Shown here: positions 1 to 12,300 of the stretch, one piece after another | Layout: the number at the start of each line of letters is the position of its first letter | How positions within the stretch are numbered: the stretch's first letter is position 1 | Origin: Brachyhypopomus gauderio | Lineage: Eukaryota > Chordata > Actinopteri > Gymnotiformes > Hypopomidae | Assembly: GCF_052324685.1 (NCBI RefSeq) | Contig: NC_135223.1 | Location: forward strand, 9,766,403 to 9,830,402 | Length of the DNA: 64,000 nt | Reading direction: 5' to 3' | The notes under the pieces: generated by a model | Database searches by the model: none | Seen by the model: only the letters and a program-made list of their open reading frames with translations | What the model was told of the DNA's origin: nothing | Position numbers and translations under genes: made by a program

Positions 1-2341
1 TCTCACCCTTCAACCTGAAGAACGAAAGACGGGGCAGAAAACGTTGAAATCATTTTCCGGTCGTGACTGTTGAAAGGCACACGGAACCTGGGAGGAGCCG
101 TGGCTCTTTATTTTGTGGAACGCCTTCGTCATCTTCAAACAGCTTGAGGCAGGTTTGTTATCGTTTACGTCTTGGATGGAGGAACGTGCTCTCCCCCAGG
201 ATCCACGGCCTCAAATTGATAACAGATTGCCCCGGTGCGTCTCCTTCTCTTGGACAAGGGCAGCAGATGCCTGAAAGGCTGCTGTGATTTGGTGCTTGAA
301 TGAAAACTAACCGGCTCGTTGAGATGGCTGCAATGGAAATCTGAAGCCGGAGGGGAAGATGACAGGGAACACAGCTCCGAACTGCCCACCAGGTAATGAG
401 GCAAGGTGCGCAGGTTGCTGGTTCCAATGGCATCAAGGCAATCACGTTGATTGTGGGATGTAACGGATACACGAAAGGGATGCCTGTCAGGCTTTGTCCT
501 TATGTCATCTTCTCTGCTGCGTTTGGCGGTCTCCGCCATAATTCATTGTTTCCTCATGTGTGGAGTGAAGTGGGCAGCCCTATTTTCACAGATGCTCTCC
601 GTTCTCCTGGACTTTGGTGGAAGTGACAGCCTTCACTGCGAGATTTGGCACGAGATGAAGAAGGAGCAAGAGAACAAAACAAACGGCTGTTCTTAATAAA
701 ATTTTGGCATCCAAGACAGACAAAGCATGCGAGCGTAGATCCTGTTTGACGGCTGTCATCAAAGAGCCTTTTTATAGTACACAGCAAAACACTTCACTGA
801 AATGCCTCCGAGTATCTGGAATTCGAAGCAGCCCATGAAAGAAATACTCACCGTTACTGAAAATGGCGGACTTTCTGCTTTTCAAGTCCAAGAAACTCCT
901 TCAAAGCTTCCTGTTAGCTGAGATTTTAAGGCAATTCAGTGTCATGAGCTTTGGAATAGACTCCGTACCCATGATTGGCTTTGAGTCTAAGGAGACAGCA
1001 ACATAGTGATGTATTAGCCTTTGAAGGACATCAAAGAGTCTTGGGGTGTGCCCTGCACTACTGAAGAATACATCAGAAATGTCTACTGATCTTTCTCATA
1101 AACTCTGACCAATCATGTCCACGATAAGGTCAACTCTCTGTCTTTCTGATTGCCCACATAAGCTAAGAGGAAACCACAGTTCTCTGGATCATACAGAATC
1201 TGCCACCGGTCCGGTTCATCTGGCTGCTGTGTGCATCGGCCGGTCTGGAGCTGTGCATGTAGTGCTGTTTGCAAGAAGAAACCCAAACAGACGGCAGCAC
1301 TGACGCATGGCAAGAATGTGTTTCTACTGGAGGCAGCGCTGCACAAAAAAATACAAAAGGGAAAGAAAGGAGCGTGACGCTCAGGCAGAGCTATAACCAG
1401 AAGGAGGACTCCACCGGGCCAGGGCGGAAGACTAATGTTATTATACACTGGCTGTACCACAGCCAGCACGGCGTCACCGGTCCCCCCCCCCCCCCCTTAT
1501 TACCCATAGTGTGTTTTCTCAGGTGGAGGGTGACACAGTTCGGAGCAGAGCATGCTCCTCCACAAGCTGACCCCCCCCTCCAATGAATGACTGTGGACTG
1601 TGTCGTGCAGAGAAGATGCAATGGTAGGCGTGCTACACTGCACAGTGGAGCTGGGCTATGCAATACAATTACAGGTCAGGGAGATTGTGTGGGGGGGGTG
1701 GAGAGAAAAATGAGGAGAAGAATAAAGAAGGTGGGACAAAGTAGCGTAAGGCAGAGTGAAGAAGAGGGTGAAGAAGCAGGAGAGGAGGACAATCGCCCAT
1801 TTAGAGAATGCAGGGTGTGGTGGGGGTTGGGGGGGAGGGGGGGGGGGGGGTTTCTCCTCAAGAAACTATATTTTTAAAAACAAAAATGGTGTTCTAAAAG
1901 TAAACCACAATTAGGTTGTTCCACCAACATTGGCTGAATGTAATTTATGTTTCAATGTCTGAATGTTTGAACTTGAAGAGATCTTTTTTTTTAGAAAAAA
2001 TGCAAAAGTGAATAAAGTGAATAAAGTTTTTTTTTGCAAGAATCAATACATATAACCCGAGCTTGAACACTCTCTATTCATTTGCACATTAAACAGCTGA
2101 AAGACGTTTTGACAGACATCTCTCATCTACTGTCAACTTTTAGCTTTGCTTGGCTCAGATTGTCCAGCTGTAATGTTGCTGGCCAGATTTGCAAAGAACT
2201 GTACAAGCCAGGGTTTAATCTCAAGAGAAACTGCCTAGTTTTGTCTCCCTTCCACCAGTGAAATCTCTGGCAACAGAACATCCTACCAAAAGAAGTCACT
2301 AGCGAGGCTCCTGAAAACACATCCGTTCCTTCAGTTTCTTC

Positions 2342-2432
2342 ACTCAAACATCTCTACATTTGAATGAAACATCTCTACATTTGACTGAAACATCTCTACA
2401 TTTGACTGAAACATCTCTACATTTGACTGAAA
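2342..2432. repeat. 22-bp tandem repeat, about 4 copies
   Basis: The unit aaacatctctacatttgact (plus two bases) is repeated about four times with very few differences. It is a short local minisatellite with no coding potential. Confidence 0.85.
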
Positions 2433-5001
2433 GACATGAATATGAAACACCGTCCACTCACAAAATCAGAGAAGATTGTAACATTAATTCACTAACAATG
2501 TAGCAATATTAAAGAGACATTTGGACAAAAAGCACTAATGTGAGTACAGCATGTTGCTCATGGCAACAGACTGTTAGCTTCACCGGCTGGTTCTCATCCA
2601 ACTTGATCAATGTTATCATTTCTGCATATATTTTCTCAGCTAAGAGTTTCATGCTCTAATTTTAGACACAATTTCAGTGAAGGTGCTTGTTTTGAAGCAT
2701 ATGTTGTAAAATGTTACAGTTCAGTTTATTAATTAAGGTATTTAATTAAGGTACTAGTAGGTGGACATAATTGGTTCTTAATTACTCATCAAAACACTGT
2801 TTGCTTATATACTGAGTAAACTGTAATGACTTAATTACCAATTTTGAGTCATATCAGTAACAATTCTTTATGGCTTTTTAGCACAAGTCAGAACTTGGAG
2901 AGTGGGAGAGTGAGACAGCAAATAACACCAGGTCAAAAGACAAACAAAGAGAAAGCAAACCCAGATTTCAACAAGAAGGAGACTAGGAGGAATTCAAGGG
3001 CACAGATTATGTAAAGGAAAGCTGAGTCTATCAAGCTGTTTTAGAAGACAAGTTAGTGAGCTAATAATGTTAGTGCCTGGAATTAACGTTGGCTGTCCTG
3101 AAATTTATGTCGGTGTCACAGATATCTTTATCGTTAACATTATCTGAAGAAATGCATATGTTGATGTTCCGTGAAAACCTTGTCCTTGTATGTTGGAAAA
3201 CACACATTTTTACTTGAACTGTAAATTCTTAGGAATGCAGAACAGGGAGATTTTTTTGTTAGCTAGTTAGCAGCTATCCAGTAGTGGTTACTCATACTCG
3301 CATAACATACTTGCATAACACTGGCAACTTTTTAAATGACGTAAGTACTAAATAACTATTGATATTGTACTGATACTTTGATAAGTTCTTAAGTATTATT
3401 AAAAAGGCAGTATTGTAAAGTGACACCAAAATGGTTAAATAAAGTTCAGCTATATATAAAATAAAAAATCTTTTGTATTTCATAAGTGACTTCAGAGTGA
3501 CTAAGTGACTAACAGCCTTCTAGATGAAGAGATCCAGTGCTGGGAGGTCTCCGATTCTCGAGGTTCTTCTCTGGAACCAAATCTTCAATGCTATGTCTCC
3601 ATGTGTCTGCTAAGCATTGTAAATACAATTCATTTAGATCAGGCCGTTAAAAGATTTGAGTGCACTTGAGTGCAGGTCACCCCATCACCACATCAATTCA
3701 AGAGGCACACGACTGATCTGTCATCAAATCTGTTAAGTGTTAAAAAAAAATAAGACCCGAGCCTTTCATTGCCTATATTTTTCAACAGTGATTATTCTGT
3801 TATGTTAAGATGAGACATTAAAGCACTATAATGCTTAATATGCAAGATTTCAATCATTCAACCTGAGTTGTCTGTATAATGTAACAAAAGCAAATCTGTT
3901 TTTTAATCACGTATTTAGATGATCTGAATAGACGTCTTGCAAACACAGGAACTTGGCGTTAATTTACAAGAAGGATGTATGTTTTGCAGGCTGCTGCCTC
4001 TAAGGTGTAATAGGTTGTCTGACAAAGCGGAGGCAGGAAATGAAGACCGCTATCAGCTGAAATGGCTCACATCTGGATGCAATTATTTACCCTCATTCTT
4101 TCTGGCAAGTGATAAAAGATTTCACCGCACAACGCTGACATAATTTCTAGGGGCAAAACAATGCACCTAAAAGCTGTGCAGTAATTCAAACGTTTTAGGC
4201 CGCAGGCCAGAATATGGATGGAACAACAGTGATAAGTCTTAATGCTGAACGGTCAGGGTTGGGGGGGAGGTTGCTGCTCCTCTGTTGCATGGGCCTCGGT
4301 CTGTGCAGCATTTTAAGCACTTTGAGACTGGAATTGGTTCTTGCATTTACAAACATTTCTCCATCGCAGGTAACTGAAAAACAAAACAGCCCAACCCCCA
4401 GAAAAAATGCACATTTACACAAATTAAGGACTAAGTAACCATAACGTTTAGTGTAGAGCAATGACATTCTAACACATTTCAGCAGACAACGCATTGGTAA
4501 TTGAGTGTTCTTTAACTTAATCAGGCACATGTTAATTTAAGTAACATTCATTAATCAGTGTGCCTTCTGTCATAATCTCACCCTCCTCTTCTGTATCGCA
4601 CTGTATTCTAAGCCATATTTATTGTGTGAGAGGGTACGGCTTCATCTTGAGCAATGGCTATTTGGAGGGTATGAACTGCTGACAGTTAATAAGTCATTAA
4701 TGGTAGAGGCTAGATTCCATTTGCGGAGCACCCAGTACGATGTGGCAGAAAATAAATATATAACGGTGGAAGGGAGGACTGGAACATCTCAGGGACTGCT
4801 CATATGAGGTCTTCTGAGCATAGCCAGCAAGCGTTTCTACAAAGATGTTGAAATAAAAGGCACTTTAGAGGTTTTTTTCCCCCCTTGTTTCTAGAAAGGG
4901 GGTGAGGTGAAGTGAAGAGGAGGAATGTGGAAGGCAAGTGACCCTGGTGATTACACCTCATATTATTGTTCTTGTCATCTGTTTTCATTGGCCCTTGGGA
5001 T

Positions 5002-5016
5002 GTTTGCCATGGCAAC
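5002..5016. promoter_or_regulatory. RFX X-box-like palindrome
   Basis: The sequence gtttgccatggcaac is a near-perfect inverted repeat resembling the RFX-family X-box (GTYNCCATRGNAAC). A second match, gttactatggcaac, lies at 6,700-6,713. Motif matches alone do not show function; both are in gene-free DNA beyond twist1. Confidence 0.35.
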
Positions 5017-6439
5017 AGCACACAGCGGGCCAATTGGTGGTGACCTTGCCGTCCTGTGCATTTCCTGGAGCGCCCATGATGAAGGCGACCTCGTCCGAGG
5101 GAAAGGAGCCCCCTGATGAGGCAGCTTCTCCATTTCAGCCCCCAAAAAATCCGCGACCCTTTCCTGCCCCCCGCTGCCGACCGTGTCACAGAGCGGCTAG
5201 CTCCCGCCTGATTAGCCCTGGTCTTCTCTAAGTTCTGTGACGGAACTGCTAAATTGTATGATTACCCAAATTGGCCTGTGGGACCCCACAAACCCCGGGT
5301 GTCTATACCAAGCAAGAGCAGGGGCCCCGTCAGGGCCTATGAAGAGGCCCCTGCTTAACGTTCTGTTTGATGATGTTCGCCAGAGAGCATGACCACTCTG
5401 TGTAATTTCTGGGTTGGTGTTTCTCTGGCCCACGGGGTGGGAGCAGGCACACAGCGCAGACACTGCTTGGACAGCTGGTCTGCTACCTTACAGTGAATAG
5501 TTCAGCTTGCAGGCTTGGATGATGTGAGGAAGAGTACATTATAAGCTTATTTCTTGTATCCCAAATTCCAAATTCCCAATGCGTGTAATTTCCTTTGCCT
5601 GTAATTTTGTACTGTAACAACGAATTGTACTATATCTTGTAACATTTAATTAAAGGCCAATTATATAATGCACGCCTGACTTACCGAGATATAATTTAAC
5701 CAGTAACTGACTGGGACTTACTTCTTGTATTTGAGTCTGTAATAAGATGCTTAAATGTAGTTAAATGCAGTAGCTCAGAAATGTTTATGCAACCAGTATA
5801 CAAAGGAACATTCTCATTCCAGAAATGTGAAATGTGTATCCTAACCCTGCAGCAAGAAGAACAAAGTGTGGGAAACAGACAGTTATATGAACAAGGACAT
5901 GTTTTAGGTGCTTTCTAATAAAGTCTGTTCATTTGTCCGTGCGGGTCCCTTTGGTGATGCTGGAGTATGAACACCATGGGAGCTGGAGTCCACCATACAT
6001 GCAATATTTATTACTATATGTCACAATGTTGGAAGTTTAAATTGTATTTGAATAATCCTGAATAATAGATAAGACTGGTCATATCTTATTCAGGCATAAA
6101 TCTGAGGTAGAGGAATGGAGTCGACATAATTATAGAATATATAGTAATGTTTAAAAATAGATGCAAGTAGCTGCAGAGTTAAAAAGTCAGATGGAAGTGG
6201 TTAAGGAGAAACAATTCATAAACAATTTTCAAAAAAATATCTGGTGCATAAACTATACATTTGTTTCCTGGGGGCGGAGGTCAAGAAATTGAAAATTATT
6301 TACAAAAGCATGCAAATATTTGATCAACTCAGGCAGGGGATTGGAGTGTGGAAATGAGCAGGTTGGCGGGCCACGGGCCTTTTGTGCATGTCGTTTCAAC
6401 ATGCCAGTATGCTGGCAGTCTCTCGGGTCGGGGCTTTGA

Positions 6440-6720
6440 AACGGAGCAGATAAGATAATTGACCCTAATGAAATCCAGAGTGCTGGTGCTGCTCAGCTCT
6501 GCGCGGTCCGTTCGCGCTCCCCCGCCCCGGCTGCTCTCTCGCTCTCCTTGGCTCTCGAGTTTGCGTTTGAGAAACGCGAGTGTGGAAGTGGCTTTAATTG
6601 GAAGCAGGTCCCGTGCGGCCAGGCCCCCGGGAGTCTGCCACTCCGGCGCTGTTTGAAGTCGGCGAAGTTTTCTCGGCACCGCTGGCTGTGTTTGACGCAG
6701 TTACTATGGCAACTCTAATC
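6440..6720. promoter_or_regulatory. GC-rich patch with paired GATA motifs and an X-box
   Basis: This patch is clearly richer in G+C and CpG than its surroundings. It contains agataagataat near 6,447 (two overlapping GATA sites) and an RFX-like site at 6,700-6,713. No open frame in it resembles a known protein. An enhancer or an unannotated first exon would both fit; neither is demonstrated. Confidence 0.3.
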
Positions 6721-7119
6721 AGTGCGCTTTGCTTCTGACTTCGCTAGCGAGGAGCACGATCGTTTTCAATGCTGAGGGAGTTTCAGGTTCGGGATCAAAG
6801 GTCAACCCAGGAAACGCATGACCGTACCTTTTTGAGACTTGTGAGGTAGTTTTTAACCTTTGGTTAACTTAGGTGTACAAAGACAAATGTAAGGGCTAAA
6901 TTATTCAAGAAATTGTATCAGAAGACCAGTTTAGTTTAAGAATGATTTGCCCTAAAGCCTTCTCTAAACCCCTAATTGAATGTTTAATTTGTACATATAG
7001 TAAAGCCACTGAAATACACAGTATATACATATAACAAGCAGAATACCTTTGACCCATACCATCGCTGTCCATGGTGAACACACTTTGTCTGGAGTCACTG
7101 TGGTTCATTATGAATGCTT

Positions 7120-7402
7120 GCCATTCTCAGGCTTTTCTCAAGTCTTTCTCAGACCTTTCTCAGGCAAATCTCAGGTGTTTCTCAGGACATTCTCAGGCCA
7201 TTCTCAGATCTTTCTCAGACCTTTCTCAGGTCTTTCTTAGGCCTTTCTCAGGTCTTTCTCAGGCCATTCTCGGGCCTTTCTCGTTCCTTTCTCAGGTCTT
7301 TCTCAAACCTTTCTCAGGTCTTTCTCAGGCCTTTCTCAGGTCTTTCTCAGGCCTTTCTCAGGACCTTCTCAGGTCTTTCTCAGGTCATTCTCAGGCCGGC
7401 CT
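7120..7402. repeat. 11-bp minisatellite (ctttctcaggY), about 25 copies
   Basis: An 11-base unit, ctttctcagg plus t or c, is repeated about 25 times with substitutions. Because 11 is not a multiple of three and the unit has no stop in the forward frames, three forward frames stay open across it. This creates artificial open frames of up to 174 codons with an 11-residue period (LSQVFLRPFSG-like). No splice or start context supports translation. Confidence 0.9.
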
Positions 7403-8639
7403 GTGGATGCTTTACAGAGGGCTCCTTATTCACAGCCTTTCTTCCTTACAAGGCCACTTCTTCCTTCCACTCACTCAAACTGGCTCATTAAAAGGGTTTC
7501 AATACATTTTTAGCTATGTGACGCATGTTAAACGCAGAAGAAAAACTTGTTTTTGTGATGGTTCAAATTTATTAGTGCCACTGAGTAATGTGTAGTTAGT
7601 ATGTGTAGCATATTAACACGTCATGATTCATCTCATTACTAAACAAACTTTCCCTAGTAGTCATTTTTTGTGTGTGACTGGCACATTGACTGGCATGATT
7701 ATTTTGGCTGTGGAAGCAAAATCTTTACTCATGCAAAAAAAGCGTCCTGAAAAAAACGTCTCCACAGGTAATTACTTGTAACGGTACTGGATGCAACACC
7801 AGTATGCCACATTTACCTTACCCCTCGAGCATGACGCCGTCATGGGCATCTGTTTTTGTTCAAACAAAGGTACGCACGCAGCTGTTCAGCCACACTGGTC
7901 ACTGACTGTCTTTTTTCTTCCCGTGCGCATATCCGTACTGGAGGGCTGTGAGTGAGATGGCATTGAGGATAGCGGGCCAGAGTTTTCCTTCAAGGATGGT
8001 AGTTTGTGCTGAGCTGTAGCCCATCAGGAATTAATGTGCTGTAGCATGGGCTCCAGGCAGCAGTTACTGCAGTGTGGCTCCATGCTGCTAGGGGCCCTCC
8101 GGAGCCGCATCGTGGACCACACTTTGCGTGAGTGTCCCCATTTTTCAGGCTGCTTTATCGGCACGATCGGCCTCGCCAGGCGATTGAGCTCTAAAACAGC
8201 GTTACGTTCCGCCATGCCTCTGCTCTCCGGGCTGCACCACTGCATGCTTTAGTCTTATCAGGCATGTGGTATGTGCACTCGGAAAATACAGGCACAACGC
8301 ACTGAGACTTTGGCTCGGGCCGTTTCTTGCAAAAGACCTAATGGCCCATTTTCATTAGTCTTCCAAGGTTTCGTTTTGTCTGCATCGTTTTATTTAATCT
8401 CTTGAAGTTCAAGCAAATGAGATCTCATTTAGCTCGATTTGTCTCTAGCGATACTGCACTTCGTCTTCGACCGCTATTATGCTTTTCAACCTCTAGTTAA
8501 ACTAGGAAGTATGTAAACAGAACTGGTTCACAGGGAAGGAAACGTGTAATACGACCAGGGACAGCATTAACATTATTGGGTTAAGAGCAGAAAATGCAGT
8601 GCGTCCTGCCCCGAGGTCGCGTCACAGACTCGGCTCAAG

Positions 8640-8965
8640 CTGTGAGGAGGAATCAGAAGGGGAGGCCAGAGGCGGACCGAAGGCCAGGCCGGCCGGCCGG
8701 CTGCCCCCCGACGGCGGGAGTGTAACGCGATACCTGTGAGCGTGCCGAGCGGTGCTTTGAACGCGATTTAGTACCCGGGTGAGCGGCAGCCAGGTTCGCC
8801 CCGCCGCAGGCCGGAGCCAGCACCCCGGGGACGCGGTGTGGCGTTAGAGCGCAGAGATAAGTCAGAACCGCACGCCGTCCCTCCACATTTCGCAGAAGAG
8901 GCACGGGATCGTTTAAGGGGCTCTCCTGCAGAGATCACTGGAGGCTTGGGTGCAGAACACTCCGG
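8640..8965. promoter_or_regulatory. CpG-rich patch without an assigned gene
   Basis: About 320 bases with many CpG dinucleotides and a ggccggccggccgg run near 8,690, in otherwise AT-rich DNA. Open frames exist on the minus strand but have no recognisable domain. The composition fits a CpG-island promoter or enhancer. Confidence 0.3.
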
Positions 8966-9331
8966 CACTATGACTGCTATCGGGGTCTGTATTATTCGCT
9001 TTTTGAAAGCCTAGATTGGGAGTACTGGCTAGTAAGTCAGGGTCTAGCTGAGTAATAAACAGAAGACGGAAGTAGGGTGAAGTCCACACACCTTTAATGG
9101 GAACAGTAATGCAGCAGCATTAGCATAAAATGAAAAGGTCGCACCTTAGGTTAACCGAGGCAAAGACTCAGATGAGGGCTGTATAGATGGAGATTGGAAC
9201 TGTACATAAATTTGTTGTACTGTATCTCTAGATGCAAGTACAGCTCTTCTATAAGCTGAGGCCAACAGCTCTGGGCCTTGGCAAAGTCCCGCCTGGGCCA
9301 CTCACACCTTACGGACTCCTCTGACATGTGT

Positions 9332-9393
9332 AGAGGTATTTCATGAAGGAAAGATTTACAAAAGAGGTATTTCATGAAGGAAAGATTTACAAA
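9332..9393. repeat. 31-bp perfect tandem duplication
   Basis: The 31-base stretch beginning agaggtatttcatgaagg occurs twice head to tail with no mismatch seen, which implies a recent local duplication. Confidence 0.9.
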
Positions 9394-12300
9394 AAATTTT
9401 GCTTTTGTTTAAAAATGTAGTTTAGAGCAGAGGTATAATAAAGTTTTTTTTTGTCTGTGGAAAGTTTTCTATCCCTCATCAATGAGGCAGCTGTTCTCCA
9501 GTAAACTTTTACAAGAGTACAAACGCTACACAAGTGGCCATGCTGTACATCATTATGGTGCTTTATGAAACCTCTCCCACTGAAACGCCTTCGTGAGAGT
9601 TCACTCCTGGTGCATTTGTAAAGTAGTGCGATGCACTGATTTACATCTGTGACCCTTCAGGTGTGACATTCAGAACGAATGTGTTTAGCAGTTCTTGGGA
9701 GCGATTTGGCAGCTAGGCTACACAGCACTCTGCATGTGGCAAGATTTGGTAGAATTCTCTTTCTTAGTACCAGGATGCAAAATGATGTATTGATATGAGG
9801 CACGATGATTCTGAATACATCTGATGATCTCAATGGCAGCTGCAACATGAGTCCTTACGATCTCCGTTGGGTTTCTTAGAGTGTTCAAAGACTGATTATT
9901 AATAAATTACAGTAATTAATAAACAACAACTAAGTTGACGTTAACTTCCAATCAAATCTGAAGAATTGCTAGACATTAGGCTTACATTAGGCTACAATAC
10001 TTGGGTTTAATGGTGTAATGTGATGATTAAGCTCTCTGATTTAATTTTTTTTATCACCTCCAGTGACTTATTTATATATTAAATGAGACAGGCTTTAGTG
10101 TTTGAAGAGATCGTTTCAAGATACTATTGTTTGTAGGCTAATGTAGACTATAGAGATTTCTTGTACAATTTACCACACAGACTTTTTACTGACATACTCT
10201 GTAGCATATTCATCCCTATAAAAACCTACTTAACACACACTAATATTGTGTCATCCACATAGCACCCCATTTCAGCCCAGCCGAACATGATTTACTGGAA
10301 AAGTTTTCAGATCCTAAAATGGCAGTTGTGTCATTCTGCTGGGAAGTAAGTTGAAAACCTGAGTCAGCCCTGAGGTTGCTTCTCACCACTGGACATCACG
10401 CAATAGAACAATATAATCAGAAACACAAATAAAATAGAGATTTTTATCATTGTGCTAAAGATAGCTAACACAACTCTCTTTCTGAAAAGGTCAGTTACAA
10501 TATTTTATTTTTACTCAAACATATTGACCAAATGTGTGTATCCTACTTTGAAATATGTATATTTTGCATATGTCCATATTGTCCTAATACGCATTGCATC
10601 AACTTTGCATATATTTTGTTCTAATTGAAAAATAAACTAAGTAAGAATAATAACAAAAAGGTAATTCAGAACAAGAATAATAACAGAAAACTGAAAGATT
10701 GTCAGCTGGTAAATCAGATTTGTTTCATTCGCTGTGTTTCGGTTTTGTACAGGGATCTGAAACAAAGGCACAATACAATACAAAGGCTTGTTCTGGCCAT
10801 GGCCCAAGGCTCTGTCTAAACGCAGGACCTCACAGACCACGGCATCCCTTTAACACACTTAGTGACCTAATGTGACACAGGGAACCCAGTCTGTCCTACC
10901 TACACGTCAGCCAATCTGCACGCACATTAACAATGATGAATATGCTGAAATAAGATGGACAAAAGTGCTGAAATAAAAAGTGAACCCGGTGAAATAAAGT
11001 CACTCTGATGGCCGGCGTGCAATCGCCAGTCGACTTTTAGCTGTTTAACGTTTGTAATTTATCTTGTTAAATGTTTGCAGTTTAACAAGGAAAGAATATG
11101 TCATTACATCAGTGGGATTTCAATGACATTCCTGCTCTAAGGCACGATCCATTAATAATGCAAGGTTCTGTTCTTTATCATGAAAAAGTATCAAGGCCAG
11201 ACCGAAAACTATTTTAGAGTGAAACACCAGCATAGGTCTTAGATTATATGACATATAATAATAACCAAAATCCTGGCAAAATAGTCTATAGACAGTCCAT
11301 TATGAAACTAGTCCAGAAAGCAAAATAAAACAGGCTGAATCCTTGTCATATCTACATAACAGAAAATGTAGCGTATAAAAGGTGTGGCCTGCACTTCACA
11401 CATCTGACAAGCTTTTCTGTGGTTACATTGGCACGTCACAGGAACCAGCAGAGGCCAGAGTGTTCATCCCATTTGACGTGTCATATTCCTTTAATGCCGG
11501 TTCCCCTGTGCCTCTCATCATCGGGATTAAGCTTCCTGACATGCGGAGGAAGGAAAAGGAGAATCATTGTAATGCCAAAGAACAACAGGTCACTTATCTT
11601 CTCACCACAGCAGTGAGCCCATGTCGGGCACTCCGGTGGGCTCCAGGTTAATGACCGTGTGGAGATTAGTGACCGGTGTGGGGCCGTGATCCCCCACCCC
11701 CTTTAGGGGGAGGCCGTGGGTGTCATTAGGCTAATTACCCTCAGGCCACAGAGGGAGGCACAGCCTGCTTCAGTAGTAAGAACACCGGTTGAATATCATC
11801 TGCTCCTAAAACTGGAAAAGTGTATGATTTGCTTGGAACTTACAGAAGCTCTGAATTTGATTCAAGCCCAACATATAGAACAGTGTAAACAGTACTGTCA
11901 GTGTGGAAACTAGCATTGGTTTCACATCAATAAAGGTAATAAAAGTGGTCATGCTATGGGGATCTTGTATTTTTAACAGTGCTCAACTGTTGATTCGTTT
12001 CAGTAATGATGTATATTCAGTGAATAAGCATGAACTCTTCACACACTAGTGCTTGCATTCTTTTTGTAAAAAAATACACTTTTGTGGATAGAATTATACT
12101 TAATAGGTTGACAGTTTCATAGCCTCATCCCACACAGGCCGGGTCCAGATGAAGAGTCCTGCTGCCAGACACTGAACAAAAGGACTTCCTACGGCACCAT
12201 GGCACAAAGTGCCGTAACATGGTTGATGCTTCTGACTTCGCTCGGTCTGCATGAGTTCAGCAGAACCCGAGTAGCATCTAATCACACTGTTCTACCCAGC

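Larger units (their letters stand above)
1..6400. other. Gene-free segment, downstream side of twist1
   Basis: No reading frame here looks like a real gene. The open frames are short, overlap on both strands and lack protein-like composition or splice context. The stretch holds C and G homopolymers near 1,486 and 1,840, a small 22-bp tandem repeat near 2,342, an RFX-type motif near 5,002 and otherwise AT-rich unique-looking sequence. In other vertebrates the region beyond the 3' end of TWIST1 contains HDAC9 and its intronic enhancers. I looked for HDAC9 C-terminal exons and recognised none, so regulatory content is inference only. Confidence 0.6.

Noticed and set aside
7071..7595. 174-codon open frame with 11-residue repeats
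   Set aside because: It is produced by an 11-bp minisatellite with no stop in the forward frames; no gene context supports it.
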